The notes: generated by a model from the sequence alone, not told the origin. Positions 35,159-44,836 are shown, numbered from the stretch's first letter. The stretch: 64,000 nt of DNA from Lichenicoccus sp964247695 (GCA_964247695.1 CAXTVI010000012.1:30632-94631); one strand, 5' to 3'. A program made the numbers and translations.

Positions 35159-35722
35159 TCAGAGCACCGCGGAGACAAGACCCAGGGCCACCGCTTCCTG
35201 TGCCTCGATGTACCAGTTCCCGGGTGCCCGCTCGAGCACCTGCTGCATCGACACCTTGCTGCCCTCGACCAGGCTGGCAAAGCCTTCGTTCTGGATCGTA
35301 ATCGATGCCTCGATCTCGTGCAGGGCGGCCGTCACCGCGGCCACGCAGGTGGTCAGGGGGCCGTTGATGTGGAGCTGCTTGTCGAGCTTGCGCTCATGGA
35401 TCATCAGCCGCGTGCCGCGCGTCAGGTAGCGGTTGTCGCGGGCGAAGAAGCTCATGAAGGTGGTGCCCGCCGAGTAGATCGCCGCCTTGCCGAGGAACAC
35501 GAAGCGCCGCTCCGGCGCGTTGTCGCTGTGGTAGCGGATATCCTCGCCCATCATGCGGGCCACCTCCGGATCGCCGCCCAGCGTCGACAGCTCGGTCACG
35601 ACGAGGCCGTCCTGTGGGGCGCCGGCGAGCTGGCTGCGGAAGCTCCGGTACATGTCGTAATCGACCGGCCCCGCGAGCAGGATGGCGGGGTCGCGGAACT
35701 GGGCGGGCGTCAGCAGGCTCAT
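35159..35722 (-). CDS. ClpP-like serine peptidase (S14), catalytic Asp position is Asn
   Basis: This 187-residue protein has the ClpP/crotonase fold features. Ser84 in IYSAGTTFM fits the nucleophile and His109 in RLMIHERK the catalytic histidine. The third triad residue, Asp171 in E. coli ClpP, aligns with Asn169 in GNWYIEAQEAV, by alignment to EAV and the GLV that follows. It lacks the usual AASMG motif and sits next to no Clp ATPase. The start at ATG 35722 has GGGAGAA upstream. It may be a stand-alone or regulatory member; activity is uncertain. Confidence 0.75.
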   Translation of the reverse strand: MSLLTPAQFRDPAILLAGPVDYDMYRSFRSQLAGAPQDGLVVTELSTLGGDPEVARMMGEDIRYHSDNAPERRFVFLGKAAIYSAGTTFMSFFARDNRYLTRGTRLMIHERKLDKQLHINGPLTTCVAAVTAALHEIEASITIQNEGFASLVEGSKVSMQQVLERAPGNWYIEAQEAVALGLVSAVL

Positions 35723-35809
35723 GGCGTTCTCCCGGATCGCGGTCTTTCGCCGAAGGGGCGGTGTGGCAAGATGCTCCCGCCAGCACAGCAAAGACGAGGC
35801 CGCCACCTG

Positions 35810-36475
35810 ATGACCAAGACGCTATTTCCCGGACGCGGTTTCGCCGCCTTCCTGTTCGACATGGACGGCACGATCCTGAGCTCGATCGCCGCCGCCGAGC
35901 GGGTCTGGACGCGCTGGGCCCAGCGTCATGGTCTCGACGTCGAACGCTTCCTGCCGACCATCCACGGCATCCGGGCGGTGGAGACGATCCGGCGCCTCGC
36001 CTTGCCAGGCGTGGATCCCGAGGCGGAGGCCGCCATCCTCACGCAGGCCGAGCTGGACGACGTGGACGGCATCGAGCCGATCGCCGGTGCCGGCGACTTC
36101 CTGGCGTCGATCGCGCCAGACCGCTGCGCGGTGGTGACCTCGGCGCCGCGTGCCCTGGCGCTGCGGCGGTTGCAGGCGGCCGGGCTGCGGCCACCGCCGC
36201 TGCTGATCACCGCGGAGGACGTGAGGCACGGCAAGCCGGCGCCGGAATGCTTCCTGCTCGCAGCCAGCCGCCTCGGGGTCCCGGCGGCTCGCTGCCTGGT
36301 GTTCGAGGATGCGCCGGCCGGCATCGCCGCCGCCGACGCCGCGGGCGCCGCGGTGGTGGTGATCACCGCGACCCATGCCCATCCGGCTGCGACGCGCCAT
36401 GTCGCGGTGCCGGACTACCTAGGCCTGGTCGTCGCCGGCCCTGCCGGTGCGCTGGAACTGCATGCGGACGCGTGA
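35810..36475 (+). CDS. HAD-superfamily sugar-phosphate phosphatase
   Basis: This 221-residue protein is a HAD subfamily IA hydrolase. The four motifs are FLFDMDGTI (motif I with both aspartates), VVTSAPRAL (motif II), HGKPAPECF (motif III lysine) and VFEDAPAGIAAA (motif IV). The cap domain resembles the glycerol-3-phosphatase / hexitol phosphatase group (YfbT-like). The ATG at 35810 is 87 bases from the divergent ClpP-like start. It is convergent with the sugar ABC operon, which suggests but does not prove a role in sugar-phosphate turnover. Confidence 0.85.
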   Translation: MTKTLFPGRGFAAFLFDMDGTILSSIAAAERVWTRWAQRHGLDVERFLPTIHGIRAVETIRRLALPGVDPEAEAAILTQAELDDVDGIEPIAGAGDFLASIAPDRCAVVTSAPRALALRRLQAAGLRPPPLLITAEDVRHGKPAPECFLLAASRLGVPAARCLVFEDAPAGIAAADAAGAAVVVITATHAHPAATRHVAVPDYLGLVVAGPAGALELHADA

Positions 36476-36480
36476 GCCTG

Positions 36481-37440
36481 TCAGAACGGCGAGTTCGGGT
36501 CGTAATACTCCGCGGCGTTCGCCTTGGTGATCAGCACCGTCGAGATCAGGAAGGTCCCACGCACCGCCGCCTTCGAGATCAGGTGGGCGGCGGTCACGTC
36601 CATCGCCGTCTTCATCATCGATGGCGGATAGGACACGTCGACCGGCATCATTGCGTTCCCGTCCATCACCCCCTTGATGACCTCGCGCATGCCGGCGCCG
36701 CCGACGACGAACCGGATGTCGGTGCGCTTCGCCTGCGCGATGGCTCGCAAGGCACCCTGGGCCACGTCGTCGTCGGCGGCCCACACCGCGTCGATATGCG
36801 CGTGCTTGGCGAGGAAGTCCTGCATCACCTTGAAGCCCTCGTCGCGGCTCCAGTTGGCAAACTGCATGTCCATGATCTTGACGCCTGACCCGGCGATCGC
36901 CTGCTGGAAGCCGGTGACGCGCTGGGTGTCGACCACGGTTGGAATGCCGCGCATCACCACCACGTCGCCATGGCCGCCCAGCGCCTGGACGAAATACTTG
37001 CCGGCGACGCGGCCGAACTCGGGATTGTCGCCTGCGACATAGACGTCCTGGATGGCGGGATCGGTCAGTCCGCGATCCACCACCGTGATGAACACGCCCT
37101 TCGCCTTGACCCGGCGGACAGCGCCGGTGAGCTGGCTGGAATCATACGGCAGCACCACCAGCGCATCGGGTTTGGTGCCCGCCGTCAGGTCCTCGAGCGC
37201 GCTGGCCTGGTCGGCGGCACTGGACGAGGGTTTCACGATCACCGTCAGTCCGGGGTAGGCGTGCTCGAGCAGCGCCGCCTCCTGCTTGGCGTCGTACAGC
37301 AGGCCGCCGGTCCAGCCATGATCCGCGGTCGGCAGCGAGACCGCGATGGTGAAGTGGTTGGCATCCGCCCGTGCGGGCGGCGCGGCCAGACCTGCGGCCA
37401 GCGATGCAGCCGCGATCATCGCGGACACGAAATGCTTCAT
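36481..37440 (-). CDS. Sugar ABC transporter, periplasmic binding protein (RbsB-like)
   Basis: This 319-residue protein has a signal peptide (MKHFVSAMIAAASLAAGLA, cleavage near ARADA) and the type I periplasmic binding fold. Features are VSLPTADHGWTGGLLYDAKQ, VVLPYDSSQLTGAVRRVKAKG and YVAGDNPEFGRVAGKYFVQALGG, as in ribose/xylose/galactose binding proteins. A GGGAGAAAA site precedes the ATG at 37440. It is the last gene of a three-gene order ATPase, permease, binding protein on the minus strand. The pentose or hexose bound cannot be told. Confidence 0.9.
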   Translation of the reverse strand: MKHFVSAMIAAASLAAGLAAPPARADANHFTIAVSLPTADHGWTGGLLYDAKQEAALLEHAYPGLTVIVKPSSSAADQASALEDLTAGTKPDALVVLPYDSSQLTGAVRRVKAKGVFITVVDRGLTDPAIQDVYVAGDNPEFGRVAGKYFVQALGGHGDVVVMRGIPTVVDTQRVTGFQQAIAGSGVKIMDMQFANWSRDEGFKVMQDFLAKHAHIDAVWAADDDVAQGALRAIAQAKRTDIRFVVGGAGMREVIKGVMDGNAMMPVDVSYPPSMMKTAMDVTAAHLISKAAVRGTFLISTVLITKANAAEYYDPNSPF

Positions 37441-37460
37441 AAGTTTTCTCCCTACGCGCC

Positions 37461-38450
37461 TCAGTTCCGCCTGAGGCTTCGTTGCACCAGCATCGCCACG
37501 ATGATGATGGCGCCCTGCACGGCGCCGATCAGATACTCGCTGACGACGTTCGACAGCACCATGATGTTCGCCACCGCCTCCAGCACCAGGGCGCCCGCGA
37601 TGGTGCCCCAGATCCGCCCGGACCCGCCGCGCAGCGAGGTGCCGCCGATCACCACCGCGGTGATAGCCTGCAGTTCCCACAGCAGGCCCGACGTCGGCGT
37701 CACCGAGGACAGCCGCGGCACGTACAGGATGGTGGCGACGCCCACGCAGGCCCCCTGGATGACGTAGGTGATCGTGCGGACCCGGCCGATGGCGACCGAC
37801 GAATAGCGCGCAACCTCCTCGTTGGCGCCGATCGCCACCACATGGCGTCCGAATGGCGTGCGGTTGAGCACCACCCAACCCAGGGCACCGAGGGCGAGGA
37901 ACACCAGCACCGGCACCGGGATGGCCAGCACGCTCCCAAAATAGACCGGCCGCACCAAGTCCTGCAGGTCGTCCGGCGTGAGCGAGAGGGATCCGCCCTG
38001 CGCGAGGTAGGTGGTGAGTGCCCGGAAGATGCCCATCGAGCCGAGGGTGACGATGAACGCCTCGAGCCGGCCCACGGTGATGACCAGGCCGTTGGCGAGG
38101 CCGCACAGGGCGCCACCGCCAATCGCCACCGCCGCACCCACTGCCAGCGCCACGCCGAAGCCGTGGGGAACGCTGGCATTGGCCAGCAGGATGGCGCTGC
38201 CGCCGATGAACGCCGACATCGAGCCGACCGAGAGATCCAGCCCGCCGGCGGCGATCACGAAGGTGGCGCCGATGCCGATCACCGCGATGAACGAGGCGCG
38301 GGTGACCACGTTGGCGATGTTGTCGGGAGCGAGGAAGCGTCCGTTCAGCAGCGTGCCGATCACCACCAGAAAGGCGAGGGCGGCGAACGGCGCCAGCGAC
38401 GCGGGATCGATGCGACGCATCCGCCAGCCGCGTGCGGAGAGAGTACTCAC
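37461..38450 (-). CDS. Sugar ABC transporter permease (RbsC-like)
   Basis: This 329-residue inner-membrane permease has about ten helices and the RbsC-type motifs IAAGGLDLSVGSMSAF near the N-terminus and GANEEVARYSSVAIGRVR plus VIGGTSLRGGSGRIWGT in the second half. It pairs as a homodimer with the fused ATPase, since no second permease gene is present. It starts at GTG 38450 in a GTGA overlap with the ATPase stop, so the two are translationally coupled. The binding-protein gene follows 20 bases after its stop. Confidence 0.9.
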   Translation of the reverse strand: MSTLSARGWRMRRIDPASLAPFAALAFLVVIGTLLNGRFLAPDNIANVVTRASFIAVIGIGATFVIAAGGLDLSVGSMSAFIGGSAILLANASVPHGFGVALAVGAAVAIGGGALCGLANGLVITVGRLEAFIVTLGSMGIFRALTTYLAQGGSLSLTPDDLQDLVRPVYFGSVLAIPVPVLVFLALGALGWVVLNRTPFGRHVVAIGANEEVARYSSVAIGRVRTITYVIQGACVGVATILYVPRLSSVTPTSGLLWELQAITAVVIGGTSLRGGSGRIWGTIAGALVLEAVANIMVLSNVVSEYLIGAVQGAIIIVAMLVQRSLRRN

Positions 38451-39952
38451 GCGGCCCGCTCGCCGACCCCGGTCGCGTGTACCACGATCGCATCCTCCGT
38501 CATCGCATCGCCCTCGAGTTCCGCCACGATCCGGCCGTGGCGCATCACCAGCACGCGATGGCAGAGGCCGATCAGCTCCTGCATCTCCGACGAGATCACC
38601 ACCACCGCCGCGCCCGACGCGGCGAGGGCGGCGATGAAGCGGTAGATCTGCGACTTGGTGCCGATGTCGATGCCGCGGGTCGGCTCGTCGATCACCAGGA
38701 TGCTCGGCCGGCTCAGCATGGTCTTGGCCAGCATCAGCTTCTGCTGGTTGCCGCCGGAAAGCTGGCCGGCGAGCGCATCGCTGCGGCCGGAGCGGATGTC
38801 GAATTCGTCGCGCGCACGCTGCATGGCGGCGTATTCCCGCGCCGCGTCGAGCAGGCCGTAGCGCTGGAACGGTGCCACCAGGGTCAGGTTGGTGGCGAGC
38901 GGCTGGCGCAGCAGCAGGCCCCGCCCCTTGCGGTCCTCGGTCAGGTAGGCGATCCCGGCCCGCAGCGCCGATCGCGGCGTCGCATGCGCGAGCGGCTGGC
39001 CATGCACCGTGATCTGCTCGATGTGGGACTGACGCAGGCCGATCAGGCCTTCGAACAGCTCGGTGCGTCCGGCTCCCACCAGGCCGCCGAAGCCGAGGAT
39101 CTCGCCCGGCCGCAGGCTGAAGCCTGCTTCGCGAACATGGCCGGGAACTCGGGCGTTCCGCACCTGCAACGCCGCCGGTTCGGATGATCCGGGGCGCGGC
39201 GGCTTGGGCGGGAACAAGGTGGACATGTCGCGGCCGACCATCAGGCGGGCCATCTCGAGCTCGCTCAGGCCCTCGGCCGGGCGCGAGGTCACCAGCCGGC
39301 CGTCGCGCAGCACCGTGACGGTGTCTGCGATCATCGCGACCTCGGCGAGCCGGTGCGAAATGTAGAGCAGCGCGACACCCGCATGCTTCAGCGCCAGGAC
39401 GGCGCGGAAGAGGGCATCGACCTCGTGCGGCGTCAGCACCGCGGTCGGCTCGTCCAGGATCACGACGCGGCGCGGCACCAGCAGGGCGCGGGCGATCTGC
39501 ACCATCTGCCGGTCGGCGATGGACAGCCTCGCCACCGGCGCATCGGGTGCCGCATGACAGCCGAGCGCCTCGAGCCGTGCGGAGGCCAGCTCGTGCATCC
39601 GGACGCGGTCCAGGAACGGCCCGCGATGCAGCTCGCGCCCCAGGAACAGGTTGTCGGCGACGGTCAGCTGGGTTGCGAGAAGCTGCTCCTGGTGCACCAG
39701 GACGATGCCGACCTGCTCCGCCTGCATCGGACTCGCGAGGCTGATTGGACGGCCATCCAGCAGCACCCGGCCCTGGTCCGGCTGCAGATGGCCGGACAGC
39801 AGCTTCATCAGGGTCGACTTGCCGGCGCCGTTCTCGCCGAGGACGGCGCGCAACTCGCCGGGTTGGACCGACAGGCTGACCTCGGACAGCACCCGGATCC
39901 CGCCATAGGACTTGCCGAGGCCGTCGGCTGCCAGCGTGGCTCCTGGGGACAC
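38447..39952 (-). CDS. Sugar ABC transporter ATP-binding protein (RbsA-like, two NBDs)
   Basis: This 501-residue protein has two nucleotide-binding domains. The first has Walker A GENGAGKST, signature-region ARLSIADRQMVQIARAL, and Walker B VVILDEPTAVL. The second has the degenerate Walker A GLVGAGRTE usual for RbsA C-domains, LSGGNQQKLMLAK and VIDEPTRGIDIGTK. The start is a GTG at 39952 with AAAGGA upstream. It is the first gene of the importer and lies downstream of the cyclotransferase-like gene on the same strand, 74 bases away, so it probably has its own promoter. Confidence 0.93.
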   Translation of the reverse strand: MSPGATLAADGLGKSYGGIRVLSEVSLSVQPGELRAVLGENGAGKSTLMKLLSGHLQPDQGRVLLDGRPISLASPMQAEQVGIVLVHQEQLLATQLTVADNLFLGRELHRGPFLDRVRMHELASARLEALGCHAAPDAPVARLSIADRQMVQIARALLVPRRVVILDEPTAVLTPHEVDALFRAVLALKHAGVALLYISHRLAEVAMIADTVTVLRDGRLVTSRPAEGLSELEMARLMVGRDMSTLFPPKPPRPGSSEPAALQVRNARVPGHVREAGFSLRPGEILGFGGLVGAGRTELFEGLIGLRQSHIEQITVHGQPLAHATPRSALRAGIAYLTEDRKGRGLLLRQPLATNLTLVAPFQRYGLLDAAREYAAMQRARDEFDIRSGRSDALAGQLSGGNQQKLMLAKTMLSRPSILVIDEPTRGIDIGTKSQIYRFIAALAASGAAVVVISSEMQELIGLCHRVLVMRHGRIVAELEGDAMTEDAIVVHATGVGERAA

Positions 39953-40026
39953 CGGGATCCTTTCCGCTGGTGCGAGTCCTGAGGGTTCAGCATGGCGCGC
40001 TGGTCCGAGGGAGACAAGGGAGTCGA

Positions 40027-40362
40027 TCAGGCCCGGATGTACAACCAGGCCTCCCGTCCGGCCCGGGTCCCGACCCGGACCCGTCGATAGTCCGCTCCCT
40101 CGTACTCGTCAGCCCAGGCCAGCTCGGCCTCTGTGAGCAGCAGCACCATGCCGGCAATCAGCTCGGACGGGTCGGAGGATGGATCCAGGATCGGGTAGGA
40201 CCGGTAGCCCGCCTGGTCCGGCTCGGCAGCCGCGATGGCCGATTGCCGGTAGCCGGCGATGGCGTCGGGTGCTCCCGTCAGCAGCCGCCCGAAACAGGCC
40301 TGCTGCACGGCCGGGTCCTGCAGCGTGCCGTAGGAAAAGACGGCCTCTCCGGGCGATGTCAC
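40027..40362 (-). CDS. Gamma-glutamylcyclotransferase-like (AIG2-like) small protein
   Basis: This 111-residue protein has the AIG2/GGCT fold marks: FSYGTLQDPAVQ at the N-terminus (YGTL phosphate-loop-like site) and the catalytic-type glutamate in DEYEGADYRRVRV. Related enzymes release 5-oxoproline from gamma-glutamyl peptides, though many bacterial members have unknown substrates. The start is GTG 40362 in a GTGA overlap with the RND pump stop, so it is translationally coupled to the efflux genes, an unusual pairing. A role in handling a conjugate exported or imported by the pump is only inference. Confidence 0.78.
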   Translation of the reverse strand: MTSPGEAVFSYGTLQDPAVQQACFGRLLTGAPDAIAGYRQSAIAAAEPDQAGYRSYPILDPSSDPSELIAGMVLLLTEAELAWADEYEGADYRRVRVGTRAGREAWLYIRA

Positions 40363-43300
40363 TCGCCGACGGTCGTGCGGACCTGATGGGCGCGCTCCTG
40401 GCGCGTCACCGCGCGGCCGCCGAGCTTGCGCACCACGGTATAGAAGGCCGGGGTGAACAGCAGTCCGAACCCGGTGACGCCAAGCATGCCGAAGAACACC
40501 GCGGTGCCCAGCGACTGGCGCATCTCGGAGCCGGCGCCGGTCGCCACCGCCAGAGGCGCCACGCCGAGGATGAAGGCGAACGACGTCATCAGGATCGGCC
40601 GCAGCCGGGTCCGGGCGGCATGCACCGCGGCGTCCGCTGGGGTCGCGCCCTCGTCTTCGGCCTGGCGGGCGAATTCGACGATCAGGATGGCGTTCTTCGC
40701 GGCCAGCCCGACCAGCACCACGAAGCCGATCTGGGCCAGGATGTCGATGGACATGCCGCGCGCGAGCAGTCCGGTCACCGACGCCAGCAAGCACATCGGC
40801 ACGATCAGGATGATCGAGAGCGGCAGCTTCCAGCTCTCGTACTGGGCCGCCAGCACCAGGAAGACGAAGAGCGCCGCCGCCCCGAACACCAGCAGCGTCG
40901 GCGTGCCACGCTCCTGCTGCTGGAAGGCGATCTCGGTCCACTCGAAGCCGATGCCCCTCGGCAGCACCTGGTGCGCCAGCTCTTCCATGCGGTGCAGAGC
41001 GGTGCCGCTGGCCACACCGGGCGCCGCCGATCCCATGATCTCGGCCGCCGGGAACAGGTCGTAGCGCGGGACGCGGTACGGCGAGGTGATGTCGGTGAAG
41101 CGGGCGACGGTGCCGATCGGCACCATCAAGCCGCCGACATTGCGCACCCGCAGGCGGCCGATATCGCCCACGCCGCGCCGGAACTGCCCGTCCGCCTGCA
41201 CGACGACCTCGTAGGTGCGGCCGAGGTAGTTGAAGTCGTTGACGTATTGCGAGCCGAGATAGACCTCGAGCGTGTTGAACACGTCGCTCGGGGTCAGTCC
41301 GACCTTTTCGGCTTTCTCGCGATCGATGCTGGCATAGACAGAGGGCGTTCCGGTGCTGAACAGCGTGAACACGCCGGCGAAGGCGGGGTCGCGGTTGGCG
41401 GCACCGACCAGCGTCTGCGCCGCCTTCGCCAGCACCTCCGAGCCGAGGCCATTACGGTCCTGCAGCATCATCTTGAAGCCGCCCGCACTGCCGAGGCCCT
41501 GCACCGGCGGCGGCGGAATGGTCAGCACGAAGGCGCCCTGGATGTGCGACAGCCGGATGCGCAGGTTCGCGAGCACCGCCTGGGCATTCAGGCCGTGCGC
41601 GGTGGAGTGATTGTACAGCGAGGGCAGGCCGGAGAAGATCGTGCCGTCGTTCGAGGCGACGGTGAAGGTGGTCGCATCCAGGCCCGCGAACGGCACCACG
41701 TGCTCGATGCCGGGCGTCGACAGGATGATCTGGCTGGCCTCGCGGACCACGGCCTCGGTGCGATCGAGCGTGGCGCCGGCCGGCAATTGCACGACGGTGA
41801 TCAGGTAGCCCTGGTCCTGCTCGGGGATGAACCCGGTCGGCGCACGCGAGAACTGGAACCCGGCGAATGCGATCAGCAGCACGTAGATCACCATCACCAG
41901 GCCGAGCATCCTGACGAGCCGCGCGGTAAGGCGCGCGTAGCCGTCGGACAGTCGCGAGAAGCCCCAGTTGAAGCCGCTGAAGATCAGGCCCACCAAGCGG
42001 GCCGCAGGGTTACCGCGCTGCTGCACCGCATGTTCGTCATGTGGCTTGAACAGCACCGCGCACAAAGCGGGGCTCAGGGTCAGCGAAACCAGGCAGGAGA
42101 TGACGGTCGACGCCGCGATGGTGACCGCGAACTGCCGGAAGAACTGGCCGGAGATCCCGGAGAGGAAGGCTGACGGCACGAACACGGCGCACAGGGTGAG
42201 GGCAATCGCGATCAGCGCGCCGCCCACCTCGTCCATCGTGCGGTGCGCGGCCTCGGACGGGCTCATGCCGAGCTGCAGGTTGCGCTCGACATTCTCCACC
42301 ACGACGATCGCGTCGTCGACGACGATGCCGACGGCGAGCACCAGCCCGAACAAGGAGAGGTTGTTGAGCGAGATGCCGAGCACCGCGAGCACCAGGAAGG
42401 TGCCGATCAACGAGACCGGAATGGCTATCACCGGAATGATCGAGGCGCGCCAGTTCTGCAGGAACATGATGACGACACCGACCACCAGCAAAATGGCGAT
42501 GAAGATCGTCTTGATGACCTCGTGCACGGACTTCGCGACGAAAATGGTCGGGTCATAGACCACCCTGTAGCCGAGGCCGGGCGGGAAGTCCTTGGACAGC
42601 GTCTGGACGGTCGACAGCACCTCGTGCTCGACCGCGAGCGAATTGGCGCCCGGCTGGGCGAAGATCAGCAGCGGCGTGCCTTCGCCGTGGTCGAGGAAGC
42701 CGGCCGAGCCGTAATCCTCGGCGCCGACCTCGACACGACCGACGTCGCGTATCCGGGTGACCCGGCCGTGTCCGTCCGACTTGACCACGATGTCGGCGAA
42801 CTCGGCCGGCGTCGAGAGGCGGCCGAGCGTCTGCACGTTGAGCTGGAATGCTTCGTGCGACGGGATCGGCGGCTGGTTCAGGATGCCCGCGGAAACCTGC
42901 ACGTTCTGCGCGCGGAGTGCCGCCAGCACTTCGCTCGCATTGAGGTTGTAGGCGGCGACCTTGTCGGGATCGAGCCAGATGCGCATGGCATAGTCGCGCG
43001 AGCCGAACACCTGCACGTCGCCGACACCGGGCAGGCGGGCAAGCGCATCCTTCACGTGCAGGGTGGCGTAGTTCGAGACATACAGCTCGTCCCTCGAGCC
43101 GTCCGGCGACATCAGGTGCACCGCGAGCAGGATATTCGGCGTGGACTTGCGAACCTGGACGCCCAGGGCCTGCACATCGTTCGGCAGCCGCGGCAGCGCA
43201 TCCTCGACCCGGTTCTGGGTCAGCATCTGCGCCACGTTGAGGTCGGTGCCGATCTGGAAGGTGACCGTGATGGTGAGCTTGCCGTCGCCGGTCGATTGGC

Positions 43301-43544
43301 TGCTCATGTAGAGCATGTTCTCGACGCCGTTGACCTCCTGCTCGATCGGGGTCGCGACCGTCCGTGCCACCGTCTCGGCGGAGGCGCCGGGATAGGTGGT
43401 GGTGATCTGCACCGTCGGCGGCACGATTTCGGGGAACTGCGCGACCGGCAGCGTCATCAGCGCACCAAGGCCGATCAGCGTGATGAACACGCTGAACACG
43501 GTCGCGAGGATCGGCCGGTCGATGAAGAGGTGCGTGAGACGCAT
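40359..43544 (-). CDS. RND efflux pump, HAE1 family (AcrB/MexB-like)
   Basis: This 1061-residue inner-membrane pump is full length. It has FIDRPILATVFSVFITLIGL at the N-terminus, ARTVATPIEQEVNGVENM, the proton-relay aspartates in VGIVVDDAIVVVENVER (helix 4), and FIPEQDQGYLI before the second porter domain. It should use the proton gradient to expel hydrophobic or amphiphilic compounds through a MFP and an outer-membrane channel. No OprM-like channel is nearby, so a shared TolC-type partner is likely. It starts 14 bases after the MFP stop. Confidence 0.96.
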   Translation of the reverse strand: MRLTHLFIDRPILATVFSVFITLIGLGALMTLPVAQFPEIVPPTVQITTTYPGASAETVARTVATPIEQEVNGVENMLYMSSQSTGDGKLTITVTFQIGTDLNVAQMLTQNRVEDALPRLPNDVQALGVQVRKSTPNILLAVHLMSPDGSRDELYVSNYATLHVKDALARLPGVGDVQVFGSRDYAMRIWLDPDKVAAYNLNASEVLAALRAQNVQVSAGILNQPPIPSHEAFQLNVQTLGRLSTPAEFADIVVKSDGHGRVTRIRDVGRVEVGAEDYGSAGFLDHGEGTPLLIFAQPGANSLAVEHEVLSTVQTLSKDFPPGLGYRVVYDPTIFVAKSVHEVIKTIFIAILLVVGVVIMFLQNWRASIIPVIAIPVSLIGTFLVLAVLGISLNNLSLFGLVLAVGIVVDDAIVVVENVERNLQLGMSPSEAAHRTMDEVGGALIAIALTLCAVFVPSAFLSGISGQFFRQFAVTIAASTVISCLVSLTLSPALCAVLFKPHDEHAVQQRGNPAARLVGLIFSGFNWGFSRLSDGYARLTARLVRMLGLVMVIYVLLIAFAGFQFSRAPTGFIPEQDQGYLITVVQLPAGATLDRTEAVVREASQIILSTPGIEHVVPFAGLDATTFTVASNDGTIFSGLPSLYNHSTAHGLNAQAVLANLRIRLSHIQGAFVLTIPPPPVQGLGSAGGFKMMLQDRNGLGSEVLAKAAQTLVGAANRDPAFAGVFTLFSTGTPSVYASIDREKAEKVGLTPSDVFNTLEVYLGSQYVNDFNYLGRTYEVVVQADGQFRRGVGDIGRLRVRNVGGLMVPIGTVARFTDITSPYRVPRYDLFPAAEIMGSAAPGVASGTALHRMEELAHQVLPRGIGFEWTEIAFQQQERGTPTLLVFGAAALFVFLVLAAQYESWKLPLSIILIVPMCLLASVTGLLARGMSIDILAQIGFVVLVGLAAKNAILIVEFARQAEDEGATPADAAVHAARTRLRPILMTSFAFILGVAPLAVATGAGSEMRQSLGTAVFFGMLGVTGFGLLFTPAFYTVVRKLGGRAVTRQERAHQVRTTVGE

Positions 43545-43558
43545 GATCTGATGCTGAC

Positions 43559-44785
43559 CTAATTCTCGGCGTCGGCGGCGTCATTGAACCGGATCGTGCC
43601 GTTCTGCGGCGAGATCCGGGTGCCCGGCATGGCATGCATCAGGCCCTCGATGATGACCCGGTCGGTCGGCTTGAGTCCGGCAGTGATGACACGCAGGCCG
43701 CCGCGCAGTTCGCCCGTCTCGACCGGATGCGGCACCACGGTGCCATCCGCCGCCGCGATGAGCAGCAGATGCTGGGACTGGTCCGGCACGATTGCCGCGG
43801 CGGGAACCAGAAGCTCCGGGTGCGGCGCCGAGATGGTCAGGCGAAGCCGCGCAAACTCGCCCGGCGTCAGGAACAGGTCCGGGTTCGGCACGGTCGCGCG
43901 GGCGTGGATGGTGCCGGAAGCCCGGTTGAGGCTGTTATCGATGAAGTCGAGCGTTCCGGTGCGGGTGTAGTGGCCCTCGTCGCTCAGGCTGATCTCCACC
44001 CGGTCGGCGAGCGCCGTCGATTCGTGCTCGCGCGCGTGGCTGAAGGTCAGGAAGTCCGACTCGCTCATGTCGAAGTCGAGATGGATCGGATCGAGCGATA
44101 CGATCGTGGCGAGCAGGGTGGTGGCGCTGCTGCCGGCCCGGCTGCCGCTGATCAGGTTGCCGATCGAGATCTGATGATCGCCGATGCGGCCGGTGAATGG
44201 CGCGGTGACCCTGCAATAGGAAAGATCGAGATCGGCATCCTGGACCGCAGCCGCGGCCTGATCGAGCGCCGCCTGCGCCGATTGCTGGTCGGCGCTGCGC
44301 TGGTCGACATTCTCGGCGGTGCCGAAATCGGTGCGCTTGAGTTGCTGCGCCCGCCAGAACTCGCTGTTCGCGAGCGCAAGCCGCGCGACCGCCGTCTTGT
44401 ATTGCGCTTTCGCCTGCGCGAGCTTGATTTCATAGGGTCGCGGATCGATCACGAAGAGCAGGTCGCCCTTCTTGACGATCTGGCCGTCCTTGAAGTCGAT
44501 CTCCGTCAGGATGCCGCCGACCTGGGCACGCAGCTCGACCTGGTCCACCGCGGAGAACTGGCCGAGAAAGCCTTGTCGCCCAGAGACGTCGCGCTGCAGC
44601 GGCAGGCTGACCGTCACCGTGGGCGGCGGCGGCGCCATCGCGCTGGCCCTGACATGCGGGGTTTCCCACCAGGCGACGAGCAGGATGACGGCAGCAACCA
44701 GGACGATGACCGTCACCGACGTCGCCAGGGCTCCCCGCCGGCGGCGCGGCACCGATCTGCCCATGCGGTTGCTTGCTTCGCTCAT
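43559..44785 (-). CDS. RND efflux membrane fusion protein (AcrA/MexA-like)
   Basis: This 408-residue periplasmic adaptor has one N-terminal membrane segment (about 19-40, TSVTVIVLVAAVILLVAWW) and lacks a clear lipobox. It then shows the barrel-sandwich segment VELRAQVGGILTEIDFKDGQIVKKGDLLFVIDP, a helical hairpin (YKTAVARLALANSEFWRAQQL) and the return VTAPFTGRIGDHQISIGNLI. I chose the ATG at 44785 (MSEASNRMGRS); ATG 44764 is possible. It is the first gene of pump operon MFP-RND-cyclotransferase-like. A promoter and palindrome lie 50-90 bases upstream. Confidence 0.93.
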   Translation of the reverse strand: MSEASNRMGRSVPRRRRGALATSVTVIVLVAAVILLVAWWETPHVRASAMAPPPPTVTVSLPLQRDVSGRQGFLGQFSAVDQVELRAQVGGILTEIDFKDGQIVKKGDLLFVIDPRPYEIKLAQAKAQYKTAVARLALANSEFWRAQQLKRTDFGTAENVDQRSADQQSAQAALDQAAAAVQDADLDLSYCRVTAPFTGRIGDHQISIGNLISGSRAGSSATTLLATIVSLDPIHLDFDMSESDFLTFSHAREHESTALADRVEISLSDEGHYTRTGTLDFIDNSLNRASGTIHARATVPNPDLFLTPGEFARLRLTISAPHPELLVPAAAIVPDQSQHLLLIAAADGTVVPHPVETGELRGGLRVITAGLKPTDRVIIEGLMHAMPGTRISPQNGTIRFNDAADAEN

Positions 44786-44836
44786 TGCCTGGAATGCTCG
44801 CTTTGCTCCCGACCTGCCCGTCCGGCCGGAGTTTTC

